From contig NC_069136.1 of the NCBI RefSeq assembly GCF_026914265.1, positions 19,275,715-19,339,714 on the forward strand: a stretch of 64,000 bases of DNA, in the 5' to 3' direction. Every line of letters begins with the position of its first letter. Position 1 is the first letter of the stretch. Below the pieces are notes generated by a model, which was given only the letters and a program-made list of their open reading frames with translations, was not told the origin of the DNA and searched no databases. The position numbers and the translations under genes are program-made. This document shows, piece by piece, positions 42,087 to 53,719 of this stretch. This stretch comes from Mya arenaria. Taxonomy: Eukaryota; Mollusca; Bivalvia; Myida; Myidae.

Positions 42087-42913
42087 CAAAGCAGACCATA
42101 CTCAGTACTGACCTGACCAGAATGAAGTACACCCCAGCCCAAGACATCCTTGTCAAGTCACCGTCTAACTTTAACAAATGCTGGCTGAACAGCTTGCTTC
42201 TTCTGCCTGGGGATCGGCTGCTACTAGCTGACTCTAACAACGATAAAGTGAAACTTGTAGACCTCAGCACCAGCACACTAGTGGCTGAAGTCAGTGTTAT
42301 AACTGGGCCATGGGGTATGTGTCTTCTCCCTGGGGACAGGGTGGCTGTTTGTTTGACTGGCAGTATTCAGTTCCTGGAGACACGTGGACAATTATCCCTA
42401 GGAGAGAGCATCGGAGTGAACGGTAATTGTTATGGTGTTGTCTACGACAACAATTTCTTAATAGTTTCATTCCAGAGTGGGGTATTGCAGAAGATGGATA
42501 TGGAAGGGAATGTGTTGAAAGTAACAAACGACAGCGCGTTCAAGACACCTTTCTACCTTACAATAGTCAGTGAAGGTCCGACAAAGGCCATTTATGTTTC
42601 AGACGAACACACGAACACAATCACCAAACTGGACATGAATCTAAACATTCTCCAGACATTTCAGGACCATGCACTGAAAGGACCAAGAGACATCACTGCT
42701 GTGGGAAACCAGTTGCTTATCTGCGGATGGAATAGTCACAACATAATGTGCCTGGACCTGCCGAGTGGTGAGATGACCCAGCTACTTGGCGCGAACGAAG
42801 GGATAGCGTCGCCAAGAAATGCCTGCTACAGTCAGCAGCAGAACAAGATGTACGTTTGCGACCACACATATGGGCATGCAAAGAATTATGTCAAGGTGTA
42901 TTCCTTGAATTAG
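42087..42913 (+). CDS. C-terminal beta-propeller exon of a TRIM-like protein (3' part)
   Basis: An open frame from 41954 to 42913 encodes 319 residues. The last 275 or so are a repeat-type propeller: LLLLPGDRLLLADSNNDKVK, GMCLLPGDRVAV, KAIYVSDEHTNTITKLDMNL, DITAVGNQLLICGWNSHNIM and NKMYVCDHTYG, the NHL/SMP-30-like blades at the C-terminus of TRIM56/TRIM71-like proteins that are hugely expanded in bivalves. A likely acceptor TATTTGCAG ends at 42086 (phase 1), and the residues before it look like intron, so I start the exon at 42087. RING, B-box and coiled-coil exons are not recognisable in the 40 kb upstream. It may be a distant 3' exon, a partial duplicate, or a single-exon propeller gene starting at 41954. 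Confidence 0.8.
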
Positions 42914-43054
42914 CAATCTTGGTCAAATTAACCATTTGGGCTAAATTTCTACCACAAAGCAGACTTTTTTTGTCTTCGTTTGTTTATGTATCCGGTGATT
43001 GTTGTGAAGAACATAATTTCACCTGTTTATATTTCATAGGTTAAGACATCGAGA

Positions 43055-43060
43055 AATAAA
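43055..43060 (+). terminator. Polyadenylation signal of the propeller gene
   Basis: AATAAA 142 bp after the TAG stop. Confidence 0.55.
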
Positions 43061-43645
43061 TATTTATGTTCATGTAAATATGATAATAGAACATCTTATA
43101 ACGTTTAATTAAAAGCTCTATTGTACACAACAAAATATGACAAAATCTTGCTTTGATTTGCATAAAAGCGTTAGTAACACCTAGAATTCTGGAATACTAT
43201 ATATGTTGTGATACATACGATTGTTACATAATCATATAGTTGTTTTTTGATATAGTTGTGCTTACAATCTTTCATTGTTGATAGCATGTTTCTGTTTTGT
43301 TGTTATTTTTTATTCTTTTCTGCAACATTTGAATCTGTATAGCCGTTTTCCATTGCAGTCAATCGTATATCTGCTTTGGTTTCCCATATATAGTGGGACT
43401 TAGAATGTACCAAATAAAAGTTGGAAAAATGAAGTGAATGTTTATATAAAAAAATAAGTAAAATAACCCCATTTGAAAACATTTAAACAATGTATGTTGC
43501 CAATATCAAAAACGTAGCGTCAAAATATACGGCTGAATTCGAAAATCCTTACTCTCTGTTTATACTAATTACTGCACTAAACAACCAAAATGCGTTGTCG
43601 TCATTAACGATATTCGAGCGTTACACTTTTTAGCCATTGAATCAT
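43061..43645. other. No gene seen
   Basis: AT-rich spacer. Confidence 0.4.
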
Positions 43646-43989
43646 TTAAAGCTGCACTCTCACAGAATTACATTTCTTCCATTTTTATTTTTTTTTGTCT
43701 TGGAATAAGCAAATTTTTGCGTAAATATCTGCAAACCAATGATATAAGATTGCTGACAAAAGATCAGATCGCAGATTATCATATTTCCATTCCAAATTTA
43801 ATGTTTTATGGCCTAAACCGTTACTACGACATCAATTTTGAAGAGGAAATACGAAAATCTGCGATCTGATCTTTTGTCATCAGTCTTTTATCACTGGTTT
43901 TCAGATATTTACGCAAAAATCTGCTCGTTCCAAGACAAAAAAATAAAAAAAGTTGTCAAAACGTTCAATCTGTGAGAGTGCAGCTTTAA
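43646..43989. mobile_element. TTAA palindromic MITE, copy 3 (best preserved)
   Basis: 344 bp with TTAA at both edges, left AGCTGCACTCTCACAGA, right TCTGTGAGAGTGCAGCT, and near-perfect fold-back to the centre (AGATCAGATCGCAGAT against ATCTGCGATCTGATCT). Same family as 6455-6753 and 10245-10610. Confidence 0.88.
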
Positions 43990-45750
43990 GGATCTTAGTA
44001 GTAACACCAATTGTCCTAAATCCGTATAAATGTCAGAAATGACAACACGTTCATTTTTATGCTTGACAAGAGATAGGAATTTAAGTTTATTAGAAAACGT
44101 TAATGTATTTCCCCTGTGAATATTAGATATTAGGACACTCTCGTGGCTAAGAGCGCAACATACATTCTCAGCCATTGAAATTGCAGATAGGCATTTATTT
44201 AGTACTTCGGTTAATCATTAGGAATTTCAACTTTCGCGGGTGTTTAAAGGTCCGCCCACTATCAATCATCCGATACACCCAATATTTGAAGAATGGACAA
44301 TCATTATTTAAATGATGGACAGTCAGTAGAAATGGTAAGTATGGTGTGATTAACATAATGTAGAATCAAAACGTATGCTTACATCTTGTTTCTCTTGTAA
44401 ATGCTATCAACATTTTGTAAAACAAGGACTTATTTGAAGAAAAACTGTTAAATGTTTTAAACCCTTTTTATATTTAGATTTAATGAATATTTATTTTTTT
44501 ATATAAAATTCCGATTATTAGGTTATAACAACGAATGTATGATTGAAGTTTGCTCATCCATTAGGGAAAAGGAATAAGTTTATTTGGTGTATGTCCTAAG
44601 CCAATTAAGCGAATAATGCACAAAAATAACACATTTTGCACTTGTGATATATCCATAAAAGTTTAATTTTAAACATGATTATTTTAAATCACAACCCAAA
44701 TTATTTTTTACAATTCATATGCATAAAGGAAAATTATTGTGATATGTCTAAGAGATTTACATGATTAGTACCATTTTAATGGTTGTGAAAGTGTCTAAAA
44801 CGTTGCCAATAGCGCCAGGAAATTCATGATTAGGACCTCATGGTTTACATGTTTAAAGTAAGTGAAATTGAAGGCAGCCGATGGCATGGGATGGTATATA
44901 AACCATGGTTTGATTCACTGTCATATGTAAGTAAAAATGCCAAGTATTCTAAATGCGTTTGTTTCGCTAAAAATTGACAATTGTGGACGATGGTACGTTA
45001 ATTAATTTTATGTGGGATTTAAATATTGTCACTATTTTTATTTAACTAGTGGCATAAAACGATGAAGTTTCTCTCAAAATCGTAATCAGGTGATAATTTG
45101 TCTTAATTTTCTGATGAATAAAATGTTGTGGTCAGACGCGGAAAACATTTTTACTATTAAGAATCGACTCCTCATGCTCTATGTAATCTCGCGATATTTG
45201 AACGCGGGGTCGCATACTTCATCGGGCAAACATGGCTCTGTGTGTAAATACAAACCTGTCGCCATTCATAACCAAAATTTCAAATCATTCCATCGTTTTA
45301 TTTTTTCAATGTTTTTTAACCATATTCAACGTAATAACAAAACAAATTCAAATTGAATGTAAACACTTTAAAGAACTAGTGTTTGTGGAACCCCAACTCC
45401 CTTTTGCGTGTTCCATCCGTGACTTATATATAAATATTATTCATCAACACAATCGACAATTATATGATACTAATTATTATATTATACTGATATCAATATT
45501 GAGTGCTTATCAAATGTTTACTATGTTTATTTCAGAGTGCGCCGGGGACGTTTTGACGACCTGAGCCCGTTCTTCCCACAGTGTCTCGTACATTTATATA
45601 ACAGCACTGGTTTGCTTTTTTGGTATAATTATTTTGATACTTTTCAAGGAAACTCTTTTGAAGATAAAGAATGATAAACTATTGTGTGATTTTGGTAAAA
45701 CCAAGTAATTCGGATACTTGAACCAGTTGCGCTTATGGTTTCTCCAAAGA
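43990..45750. other. No gene seen
   Basis: AT-rich spacer; the 88- and 110-codon overlapping frames near 45.1-45.6 kb show no domain or splice structure. Confidence 0.4.
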
Positions 45751-45754
45751 ATGG

Positions 45755-46150
45755 GGCATGATAGTTTTCCATTACAATAACATGATAAATATAATACCTC
45801 CTCTAAGCAATACTTTCCAAAGATTTTCCTATCAAGCTATAATAATTATCAAGTTTTTAACCAATTACACATCGATGTACAAAACTGTTATTCACTTGTG
45901 TATGTTGCTACTTACAGTTTTGTTATTTCAATGTACAGGTATATATGATTTAAATTATACTTTTGAAAGGACTAACCATTTTACAGTGGTATATAAAATA
46001 GTGGAACCGTGCACGTGTAGACTGGTCGCTAAGCCGGGAAAAATTGTTGATGTTATCACTGTTTTCGATATTCTAATCCATTTTTACTATTTGATTTTTT
46101 TATGCATGAATATAATAACGAACGGCTTTTGTAAGTACTTGCTCTAATAT
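45755..46150 (+). repeat. Dispersed repeat with an ORF fragment, copy 2
   Basis: A 129-codon frame includes NHFTVVYKIVEPCTCRLV and KIVDVITVFDILIHFYYLIF, matching the fragment at 28690-28830. Predicted to be hydrophobic. Similarity to Shaker-type channel S2-S3 is weak and unproven. Confidence 0.4.
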
Positions 46151-46439
46151 GTGTTCATTTTAACTCTTATTCAAAATCCATATATACACATGTATAACAA
46201 ACATAAATTTTAAGGGATTAACCTTTAACTACTTCCTAAATAATGCATTTGTGGAAAATATTTATAACTGATAAAAAGATTGTAATCATATTTATTAAAT
46301 AGCTGAATACCATGAATACGTAAAATATTGTTTGATTGGAGAATGCTAAAAGATTAACTGCAATCTTCTATCGTCTCATAAGGTAGATATACCATGTTTA
46401 CTGTACCTTTCTGCCATATTAACCTTGGAAACAAGAGAT

Positions 46440-48485
46440 TGTCACTTGTGTAACTGATGTTGGGTAATCCGTGAGTGGGTGCAGCTTTTTACTCTTCTTA
46501 GTTGTATGGGGAAATTGTTTACTTGCGTAATAAATAATGGACTAAAACATTATGTCGAATCTAATAATATTATATATGAATGTCAGGCAGGTTTTAGAGC
46601 TGGTTTTACGACATCAGATCACATGTTTGTCATAAACCACATCATTCAATATTTGAACAGTAACAAAAAAGCTATTCTGCGCGTCTATTGATCTTAAACA
46701 AGCTTTTGACACTATCTGGCGAGAAGGGCTTTGGGTGAAACTTTAAAAATGCAATATAAACGTCAAATGTTTAACTCTAATAAAAGATTTGTACATCAAT
46801 AACAAATCATGTGTCACACTTAACTCAGAATTGTCAAATTATTTCCCAAGTAATATAGGTGTCAGACAGGGGGGAAATCTGTCTCCACTTTTGTTTTCCA
46901 TGTTTCTTAACGATTTACATGAGTATTTTATAAGTAACAATATAGACAGCAGTGTACAATTACCAAATCCGAACCATATTCAAAATTTGCAAAATTTCAT
47001 AAAAATATTCTATATGCTGATGATACAGTTATAATGTCTAAAACTCCAACAGGTTTACAAAATGCACTTGATGCATACGCACAATACTGCGATTTCTGGA
47101 AACTAACAGTTAATTTTGCAAATTCAAAAATACTAGTATTTGGAAAGGGAAGACCGGTTACATTTATTTTCTCATTTCAAGCAAGCCAACTCGATATAGT
47201 TAATGAATATAAATACCTCGGTATATACTTAAGTAGAACCGGTTCTTTTCAAAAATGCAAAGTTCATATTGCAAATCAGGCTACAAGAGCAATGTACAGT
47301 TTATAACGGAACGCAAATCGCCTTTCTTTACGTATAGACTTACAAATTCAAATCTTTGATCAAACTGTGAAACCAATACTTCTTTATGGAGCTGAAATTT
47401 GGGGCTATGGAAAAAACGATGATTGAGAGAGAGTTCAACTTCATTCCTACAGAAAATTTTAAAGCAAAAGCGATCTACTCCAAATTATATGGTCTATGGT
47501 GAAACCGGTGTAATGCCGCTTTCGGTTGATATTGAAGATAAAATGATTGCCTTCTGGACAAAAACAAATACTAGTACTTAAAAAAAATATTAACAAATAC
47601 TGATAAAAATATTACTAAACTCTCGTCTTTGATACATAAGAGTATTTGCAATTACTCAATCAACTACAGTAAACAAGTATTTTTTTTCTATGGATTTACC
47701 ATCTAACATGTATTTTAAGTAAATTTGGATAAAAAATATATGGGAAGGCCAATAGCTTGTGAATAAAAAAATGGTTGAAGGCAACGTTTAAGCAAAAGTT
47801 AAAAGATCTCTTTATTAATAAATGGTTTAGTGTTACTGAAACATCCAATACAGCAACGTTTTACAAAATATTTAAAACAAAATTCGGCATTGAGCCATAC
47901 ATTTTAGATCAACCGACTAAAAACTAACATTTTATAGTTAAATTCAGAACAATTGAAACTGGTAGCTGGAACAGAACGCCTCTAAATGAAAGAGTGTGTA
48001 CAAATGGCGATAAATTAGGCGATAAATTTCATTATCATTTCGAATGTAATATATTTCATGAAGAACGGAAGAAATATTTGAAACCCTACTTTTACAGACA
48101 CCCAAATATTTTCAAACTAGAGAAACTAGGAATAAAATACAGATGTTTAACTTAATACTGTTTGTTAAAGCAATTTTATAGAAATCATAATAGTTGAAGG
48201 ACATGCCTGTTGACATATACAGAATTTGAGCCATTTTGTTTTAATTGCTACGACATTTTATTGACACCTCATGTATTTATCCACTAATGTATGTGACAAT
48301 AATTTAATCAAATTGATTACACTGGTAATTTACTATTTATAATATGCATTGTCATACATTTGTAATATAAGAAATCAAATCTTTATATGTACCCATTTCA
48401 CTCGTTTGCCTTTGTGACATTTATCATTTGATATTACCTCATCTATCCATGTTTGTATTGAAATGAGTGAAATAAAGGAAACTTG
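46440..48485 (+). pseudogene. 5'-truncated non-LTR retrotransposon (LINE) with RT
   Basis: Broken frames in order give reverse-transcriptase blocks: LLSCMGKLFTCVINN, ECQAGFRAGFTTSDHMF, then IDLKQAFDTIWREGLW, GVRQGGNLSPLLFSMFLNDL, YADD split over two frames near 47020, and VNEYKYLGIYLS. Further on come PILLYGAEIWGYG and a C-terminal KYLKPYFYRHP near 48070-48110. There are several frameshifts and stops. The 3' UTR runs to about 48485 (ATAAAGGAAACTTGAAA). The 5' endonuclease part is absent, the usual result of incomplete reverse transcription. The clade (CR1/jockey-like) is only a guess. Confidence 0.85.
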
Positions 48486-48649
48486 AAAGGAATGTCATAA
48501 CCAAGCACAATGGTACAATAGTATTGAAGAGTATTGCACTGTTTTACAAAAATGTGTTCATCCCTAAAAAAGTTTCAAAACGCCATGTGCTGTATCATTA
48601 GACTAATGACATGGGAGAAATACCTACCGAGGAAATTTCGCAGCATGTG

Positions 48650-48960
48650 GATAGAAATATGCATCGGTCAATTGTACCCCACCCCTCCCCAGGTCCTTGC
48701 GGGGACTTTGATTTCTGTCCAGCTAATCCCAGGTTAAATCTCCGCACTGCCGAGACAAACTGCTGGTAGAATCCCCGCCAAATGCCCTGCGTACTAGGTA
48801 AGGCCACGCCTGGCCCATTCTCCGTTTTTTTGAGGCGCGAAAATAAATCCACCGTATTCACTCGGCACTCCGTGGCCACTTTGAAGGTAAAAACACGGCC
48901 CATTTCCCCGCTTTCCCCGGTATACCCTCGGACGTGGGGCGTGTTTATTATTGACTGGTG
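48650..48960. repeat. GC-rich island, probable old repeat
   Basis: A sudden GC-rich block (CCCACCCCTCCCCAGGTCC, then CGCACTGCCGAGAC and CCCGGTATACCCTCGGACGT) between AT-rich flanks. It has long but unsupported frames on the minus strand. It reads like the end of an unrelated mobile element; only one copy is in the window. Confidence 0.35.
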
Positions 48961-49284
48961 CAGTACAGAATAACCATAAAACAAGATCAACTCTGAATCC
49001 CAAACTACCAGCTGGTTGGTAGTTATAACGAATAACCATATGAAAATGATTGAATATTGGCAAATGTAGGAAAAATATTCCAATAAAACAGTTTTTGTCA
49101 CAAAATAACATTTGGCTTCAGACTAATTCACATGTGTACCTTTCAATTATAAAACAGGACAATATCTTAATCCCCAATTTGCAAATGGTCGGTAGTTTGA
49201 TATTCTCATATAACATTTTAATATGAGCACTAATATCTAACTACTATGTAGTTGATAATTCAAACCCCAAACTGGCTAAAAGCA

Positions 49285-49392
49285 GGTAGTTGAATATCCG
49301 AATACCCAACTACAAACTACTAGGTAGTTGCATATCCGAATAGCCAACTAGAAACTAGTACTAGGTAGTTGCATATTCGAATACCCAACTTA
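49285..49392. repeat. Short tandem repeat with self-complementary unit
   Basis: Three copies of AGGTAGTTGCATATCCGAAT followed by ACCCAACTA. GTAGTTG and CAACTAC within each unit can pair. Confidence 0.65.
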
Positions 49393-49990
49393 ATAACGTT
49401 GAGCTTTTCCGTCATGTGCGTTTTTTCCCTTCATATCCGACTTGAAATAAATATGCTTGTATCTGGTATCTTAAGAGCCGAGGTTGCAGGCATTCCACGT
49501 GCTTTCCGTCGTAGCAAATGTTTTCGGTTCCTGCAACCACAACCTAAATTGTACAAAATGAAAAACTTGTTATGTCTTTGTTTGTATCGAGAGGTCCATG
49601 TTTTGCTCCAGACATCCCAGTCTCACTAGCGGCTCCAAAGTACACGGACAATGCGACCCAACGAACATTTCGGCCCAGTTACCACTTCGGCCCTTTTGTG
49701 AATTATGAACGGTAGTTATACATGTTGATGTAAGGAATAACTTTGAGCAATTTCAAGGCAGACAACATGAGTTAGCCTTTGTTAATAGTTGAATTATACG
49801 GTTAGACGATTTTACTGACTTATGATTATGCTAGTGGCATTAAACGAACTATTCTCTACTTCAAACAAAACTCTTTTAACATTCTTATCTATATGTGCAA
49901 AACTGTACTACTAGAACAGTACACAAGACCATTGTGGGTCACCTTAGAAGGGTTTTCTTCGGCTACATGTACTAGTATGCCTCCGAAATT
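49393..49990. other. No gene seen
   Basis: Spacer without supported features. Confidence 0.4.
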
Positions 49991-49994
49991 TAGT

Positions 49995-50370
49995 CTAAAC
50001 AAATAGATACAAGATACAAGAATTTTGATCTAAAGTCGGGTACATTATTACACAGTGATTTGGTGGGAATGAGCTGAACTTTTGACCTTTACAAAATTTA
50101 GTGACATTTAACCTAAAATAACCTAAAATATATATTTTTTTCTTCAGATTCATCAAAGGGGTCACTCCTACCAACTTTCTGGCATAAATAACTATGAATT
50201 ACTGCACTTTTACAAAGTCAGAAAATCTCGAATAGTACTCTATTCAGACAAATTTTCACTAAATTTTGTAAAGGTCAAAATTCAGCTCATTCCCACCAAA
50301 TCACTGTGCATTATTACAATAATCACTAGCTCAATGAGCTATTTTTAGAAATGAATAACACACAAACATA
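49995..50370 (-). repeat. LINE-like 3' tail, copy 2, split by a MITE
   Basis: Minus strand, 50370-50317: TGTTATTCATT then AATAGCTCATTGAGCTAGTG; 50042-49995: ACCCGACTTTAGATC then TTCTTGTATCTTGTATC. The two halves align with 28875-28992 only if the 258-bp MITE and one 8-bp duplication are removed. Confidence 0.65.
50051..50308. mobile_element. hAT-like MITE with perfect 8-bp target duplication
   Basis: 258 bp. Left end CACAGTGATTTGGTGGGAAT is the complement of the right end, with about 45 bp of inverted repeat. CATTATTA occurs directly outside each end (50043-50050 and 50309-50316). An 8-bp duplication and CA(G/C)-type ends point to the hAT superfamily. Non-coding. Confidence 0.88.
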
Positions 50371-50372
50371 TC

Positions 50373-50444
<72 letters not shown>

Positions 50445-50446
50445 AC

Positions 50447-50484
<38 letters not shown>
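50373..50484. repeat. (GAT)n microsatellite
   Basis: About 35 GAT/ATG units with one break near 50443. The poly-His/poly-Ile frame on the minus strand is an artefact. Confidence 0.95.
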
Positions 50485-50809
50485 CCAGCCGAACCAAACT
50501 ATTTCTTCATGACGATCGGAACGAGACGACCAATATGACGAACAATCGCAAATGGACGAATCGATTCGGAAAATAAAATTCAGAGCCAGGCTGTTGGTAA
50601 ACAAACAGATTAGTGGCAGAATTTAAAAACAAACAAACAAAAACGTTTCAATTAAACAGTTAAAGAAAGTATCTACTTAAAAGGTAAAACATATTGATTG
50701 GAAACTAACTAAATGTTTTATTGCTGCAATAAAGTTACACCTCTATTTACGGTTTTACCTTCGTCTGATTAATTTTAAAGTTTAAAACGAAATTCACGTG
50801 CATTCTAAC

Positions 50810-51175
50810 TTCTAAGGAAATAGGTAGCCAAAAGCACAGGCGGCAGTAAAAATACGTTGACATGACCCACCCTGTTTGCCACGTGCCCCGCCCCCCCCCC
50901 CCCCCCTGCCCCCAAAAATCAAAAACAATTGTCAAGTTAAAAATGTTATTGGAAAATGATCATAAAACATCAATATCAACCAAAAACTCCACAATTTAAG
51001 AAAAAATAATCTTTATATATTACATCATTACTTATTTAAGGTTGACATTAAAGCCCTCAAAGGACAATGCTGTTTCATTTTTTTATGTATTTAAAAATAA
51101 ATGGGTGGGGTGGGGGGGATGGCAAATAAGGTGGGTCCTGTCAACATAACTACCGCCTATTTCAAAAGTAAGTAA
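50810..51175. repeat. Inverted repeat with C-run and G-run arms
   Basis: The left arm (GGCGGCAGTAAAAATACGTT, GACCCACCCTGTTTGCCA, then a long C run at about 50888-50906) is complemented by the right arm (a G run near 51105-51119, TGGCAAATAAGGTGGGTC, then ACTACCGCC near 51150). Probably a fold-back MITE with diverged arms. Confidence 0.6.
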
Positions 51176-51605
51176 CATACTCAGACATGATATTTAACAG
51201 ATATTATTAACGTTCTAGGGGTCAAAGTAAGAAGTTTACAAGTGAATGCTTTTATGTCAATATTGGAGAAAAAAATGGATGGAATAAATTCACCAGAATG
51301 CACACTTCAGACAAGATATAGCCAACAGTTTCTCAGGTGAGAACCTCATTACCTCTGTCATTTATGTTTTTCAGTAATGAGGTACGCATCACATGTCTGA
51401 AGTTGCAACAATTTGTTACCCCAGATTCTAGATCTGTGAGGACCCAACCGTGACTGCTTATCAAGAACTTGTCAACATAAACCAGAGAAAACAACACCTC
51501 AACATGAAATCTTAACATGACCAGGTCAACATGAACCAGCTGATACAATTGCAAACTCTCAGGATATGAGAAGGTAAAAAATAATTTTGTTTATAATAAT
51601 CAATT

Positions 51606-52349
51606 TTAAGTGACTCGCTCATCTTTTGTAAATTGCACTTTTTTAATAACGAAAAAAAGTGTGGCAAATCATAAGGAGTGTTAAAACAAAAATACCCAAA
51701 GCTGTAACCCTTCAGAAAATTATTATATTTGATCAAATATCGTCTTTGAAGACCGCAATTTTCATATGTGTTTATAACACCATTGAAAATTTATTACGGC
51801 TGTGGTGTTGCCTGATTGTTTGATTGACATAATCACCCGGCCCCAATTTCTCGAAACTTCTTAAGTCCCTTATAACAGGATAATAAGCTAAGCTCACTAT
51901 TTTTGTTCTTCTATAAAATAGAGTTTTTCGATTTTTTATAGGAATAATCTGTATGATAATCACAATAAACCATTTTTATTTATCAAAATCTAGTTTAAAG
52001 TATGTATTTTGGCTAATTGAAATAAGCGACTTAAGCCTGTTCAGCTTAAAAAGTTTCGAGAAAGTGGGGCCTGATGTTATCAATCAGTTTGTATCCATAA
52101 GAGGTCAATATTTCTGCAACTGTTGTTAAAGTCTGGGTGGCCGTGTGGACTAGCCAGCTGTTTTCTATTTTTTTCTTGACTTAACCGGCGTGGATTTGAA
52201 CCCCACTAAAACCATACTTGATAATGCAATAACTGTTGTTTTTTTCTGCAATTTCGATATCATAGAATAAATTCATGCTAAAAAAGTGTTTTCAGATGCA
52301 TTACCGCGAAAAAGGTTTTTGGTCCAAAAACATGAGCGAGTCACTTTAA
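51606..52349. mobile_element. TTAA element with internal tRNA-like module, type B
   Basis: Left TTAA then GTGACTCGCTCATC, right GATGAG-like (CATGAGCGAGTCACT) then TTAA: terminal inverted repeats with a TTAA duplication. Removing the nested MITE (51839-52071) leaves about 511 bp, close to the type A element at 13.6 kb. A tRNA-like stretch at 52132-52205 has A box TGGCCGTGTGG and B-box-like GGATTTGAACCCC. Confidence 0.7.
51839..52071. mobile_element. GGCCCC-type MITE, copy 2, nested
   Basis: GGCCCCAATTTCTCGAAACT at the left, AGTTTCGAGAAAGTGGGGCC at the right; same family as 5772-6023. Inserted inside the TTAA element. Confidence 0.78.
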
Positions 52350-52544
52350 ATCAAACATTTCAGATACATTGTTAAGTTAGAGGCCCCATCTTATCAAAGA
52401 GCATAAGAGAAAGGTTAAACTTGATCATTGAAGTTCTCTTACCAGTCAATTGTTTAAAAAATATCATTATTACTGATGATTATGAATGTAAAAACAATTG
52501 TACACTACGTAGGCTTATAGTACATAAGATCTGGATAGTTAAGT

Positions 52545-52745
52545 TTAGTTTAAACTTATTTAATTTTACAACAATTGTGAAACAAGTTAGGTCTTGTGTT
52601 GAGGGAGGGAAACCGGAGTACCCAGAGGAAACCAACTTGTCCAATTGATGACTACAAACCAAACTCACATACGCCCAAGCCGGTAATCGAAACCGGGTCA
52701 CCTAGGTGAGAAGCGAGTGCACTAACCACTGCCCTTACCGGACAA
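52545..52745 (-). repeat. tRNA-derived SINE, family 2, copy 3
   Basis: Minus strand: GTAAGGGCAGTGGTTAGTGC (A box), CCCGGTTTCGATTACC (B box), CTTGGGCGTATGTGAG and the body down to the tail AACTTATTTAATTTTACAA (plus strand 52553-52571). Confidence 0.8.
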
Positions 52746-53715
52746 TAAAATGTGTGACAATTTAGGTGCAGAATGCATAACCCTTAGAATGGACATTGCG
52801 AAAACTAAATTTGTATTTGGATAAGTCCAGTTGACCAACAGTTTTCACATCCAGACTTAAAAAAACAATGAAGATTTGATCATAATCAAAACTGCTTACG
52901 AATCTTATGTCATATTAAGTAGTGTAGATGTCGGGAAGTCAAACACTATGCAGCATTTGCCTCCCTTTGCAATACATAACTAAATAGTGTATATTTCCGT
53001 GTATATATTACATGATGTAAATTTTGTCGTGAACATTGGAATGTTAGGATAGTTGCAAATGTTCAAAAGAAATCTTATCCTTTGGAACATGTTATTTGAT
53101 TCGGGAATCGGTACCAGTATGGTCTAAAAAATACACATTGCCAACAAATTGACCAATCAAATTTTTTATTACGTGCGAGTGTCAAAAAATGTTGTAAAAT
53201 TTTATTTTGGAGCAAAACCTGGCAAAATGACTGGTTAATATCTTGTTACCTTTTTATTTTCTATCAATGTACATGTTAAACTTACTAAGCAACAATTTAG
53301 TCTTTGAAAAAGCAATTTTTCATACAAAAAATGTCAGACCGGCATGTTTTCTTTTGTGCTGACAAAATATCTTAGCCTGTTGGTCCGAATGATCAACGTT
53401 TTTTCTGAACCTTCTGAACCTTGAAAAATTCATTGATTTTAAGAAATTCTGAACAATCGCAACACTTTAAATTTATTTTATAGGGAATCTTTTTTATCCA
53501 TTTATATTTAAATGACAGGTTTCTGGATGTACTGTTATAACAATGGGCTAACGCATTTCCTCAACATGATCTGGTCAACGTGATGGTGGGAACAACATGA
53601 ACCACTCCTGAGCACAGAACTGTGGTCAACATGAACATTTGCCATATTCCTGTAACAAAAGTAAAGTAAATAGTTGTTTAAGTGATTTGAAAGTTTGCAA
53701 TATGTGATAATTGTA
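52746..53715. other. No gene seen
   Basis: AT-rich spacer, no supported feature. Confidence 0.4.
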
Positions 53716-53719
53716 TGGT

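Noticed and set aside
48598..49101. 167-codon minus-strand ORF
   Set aside because: Crosses the boundary between the GC-rich block and AT-rich flank and shows no domain; probably chance within a repeat.
50326..50604. Poly-His metal-binding protein
   Set aside because: Translation of a (GAT)n microsatellite.
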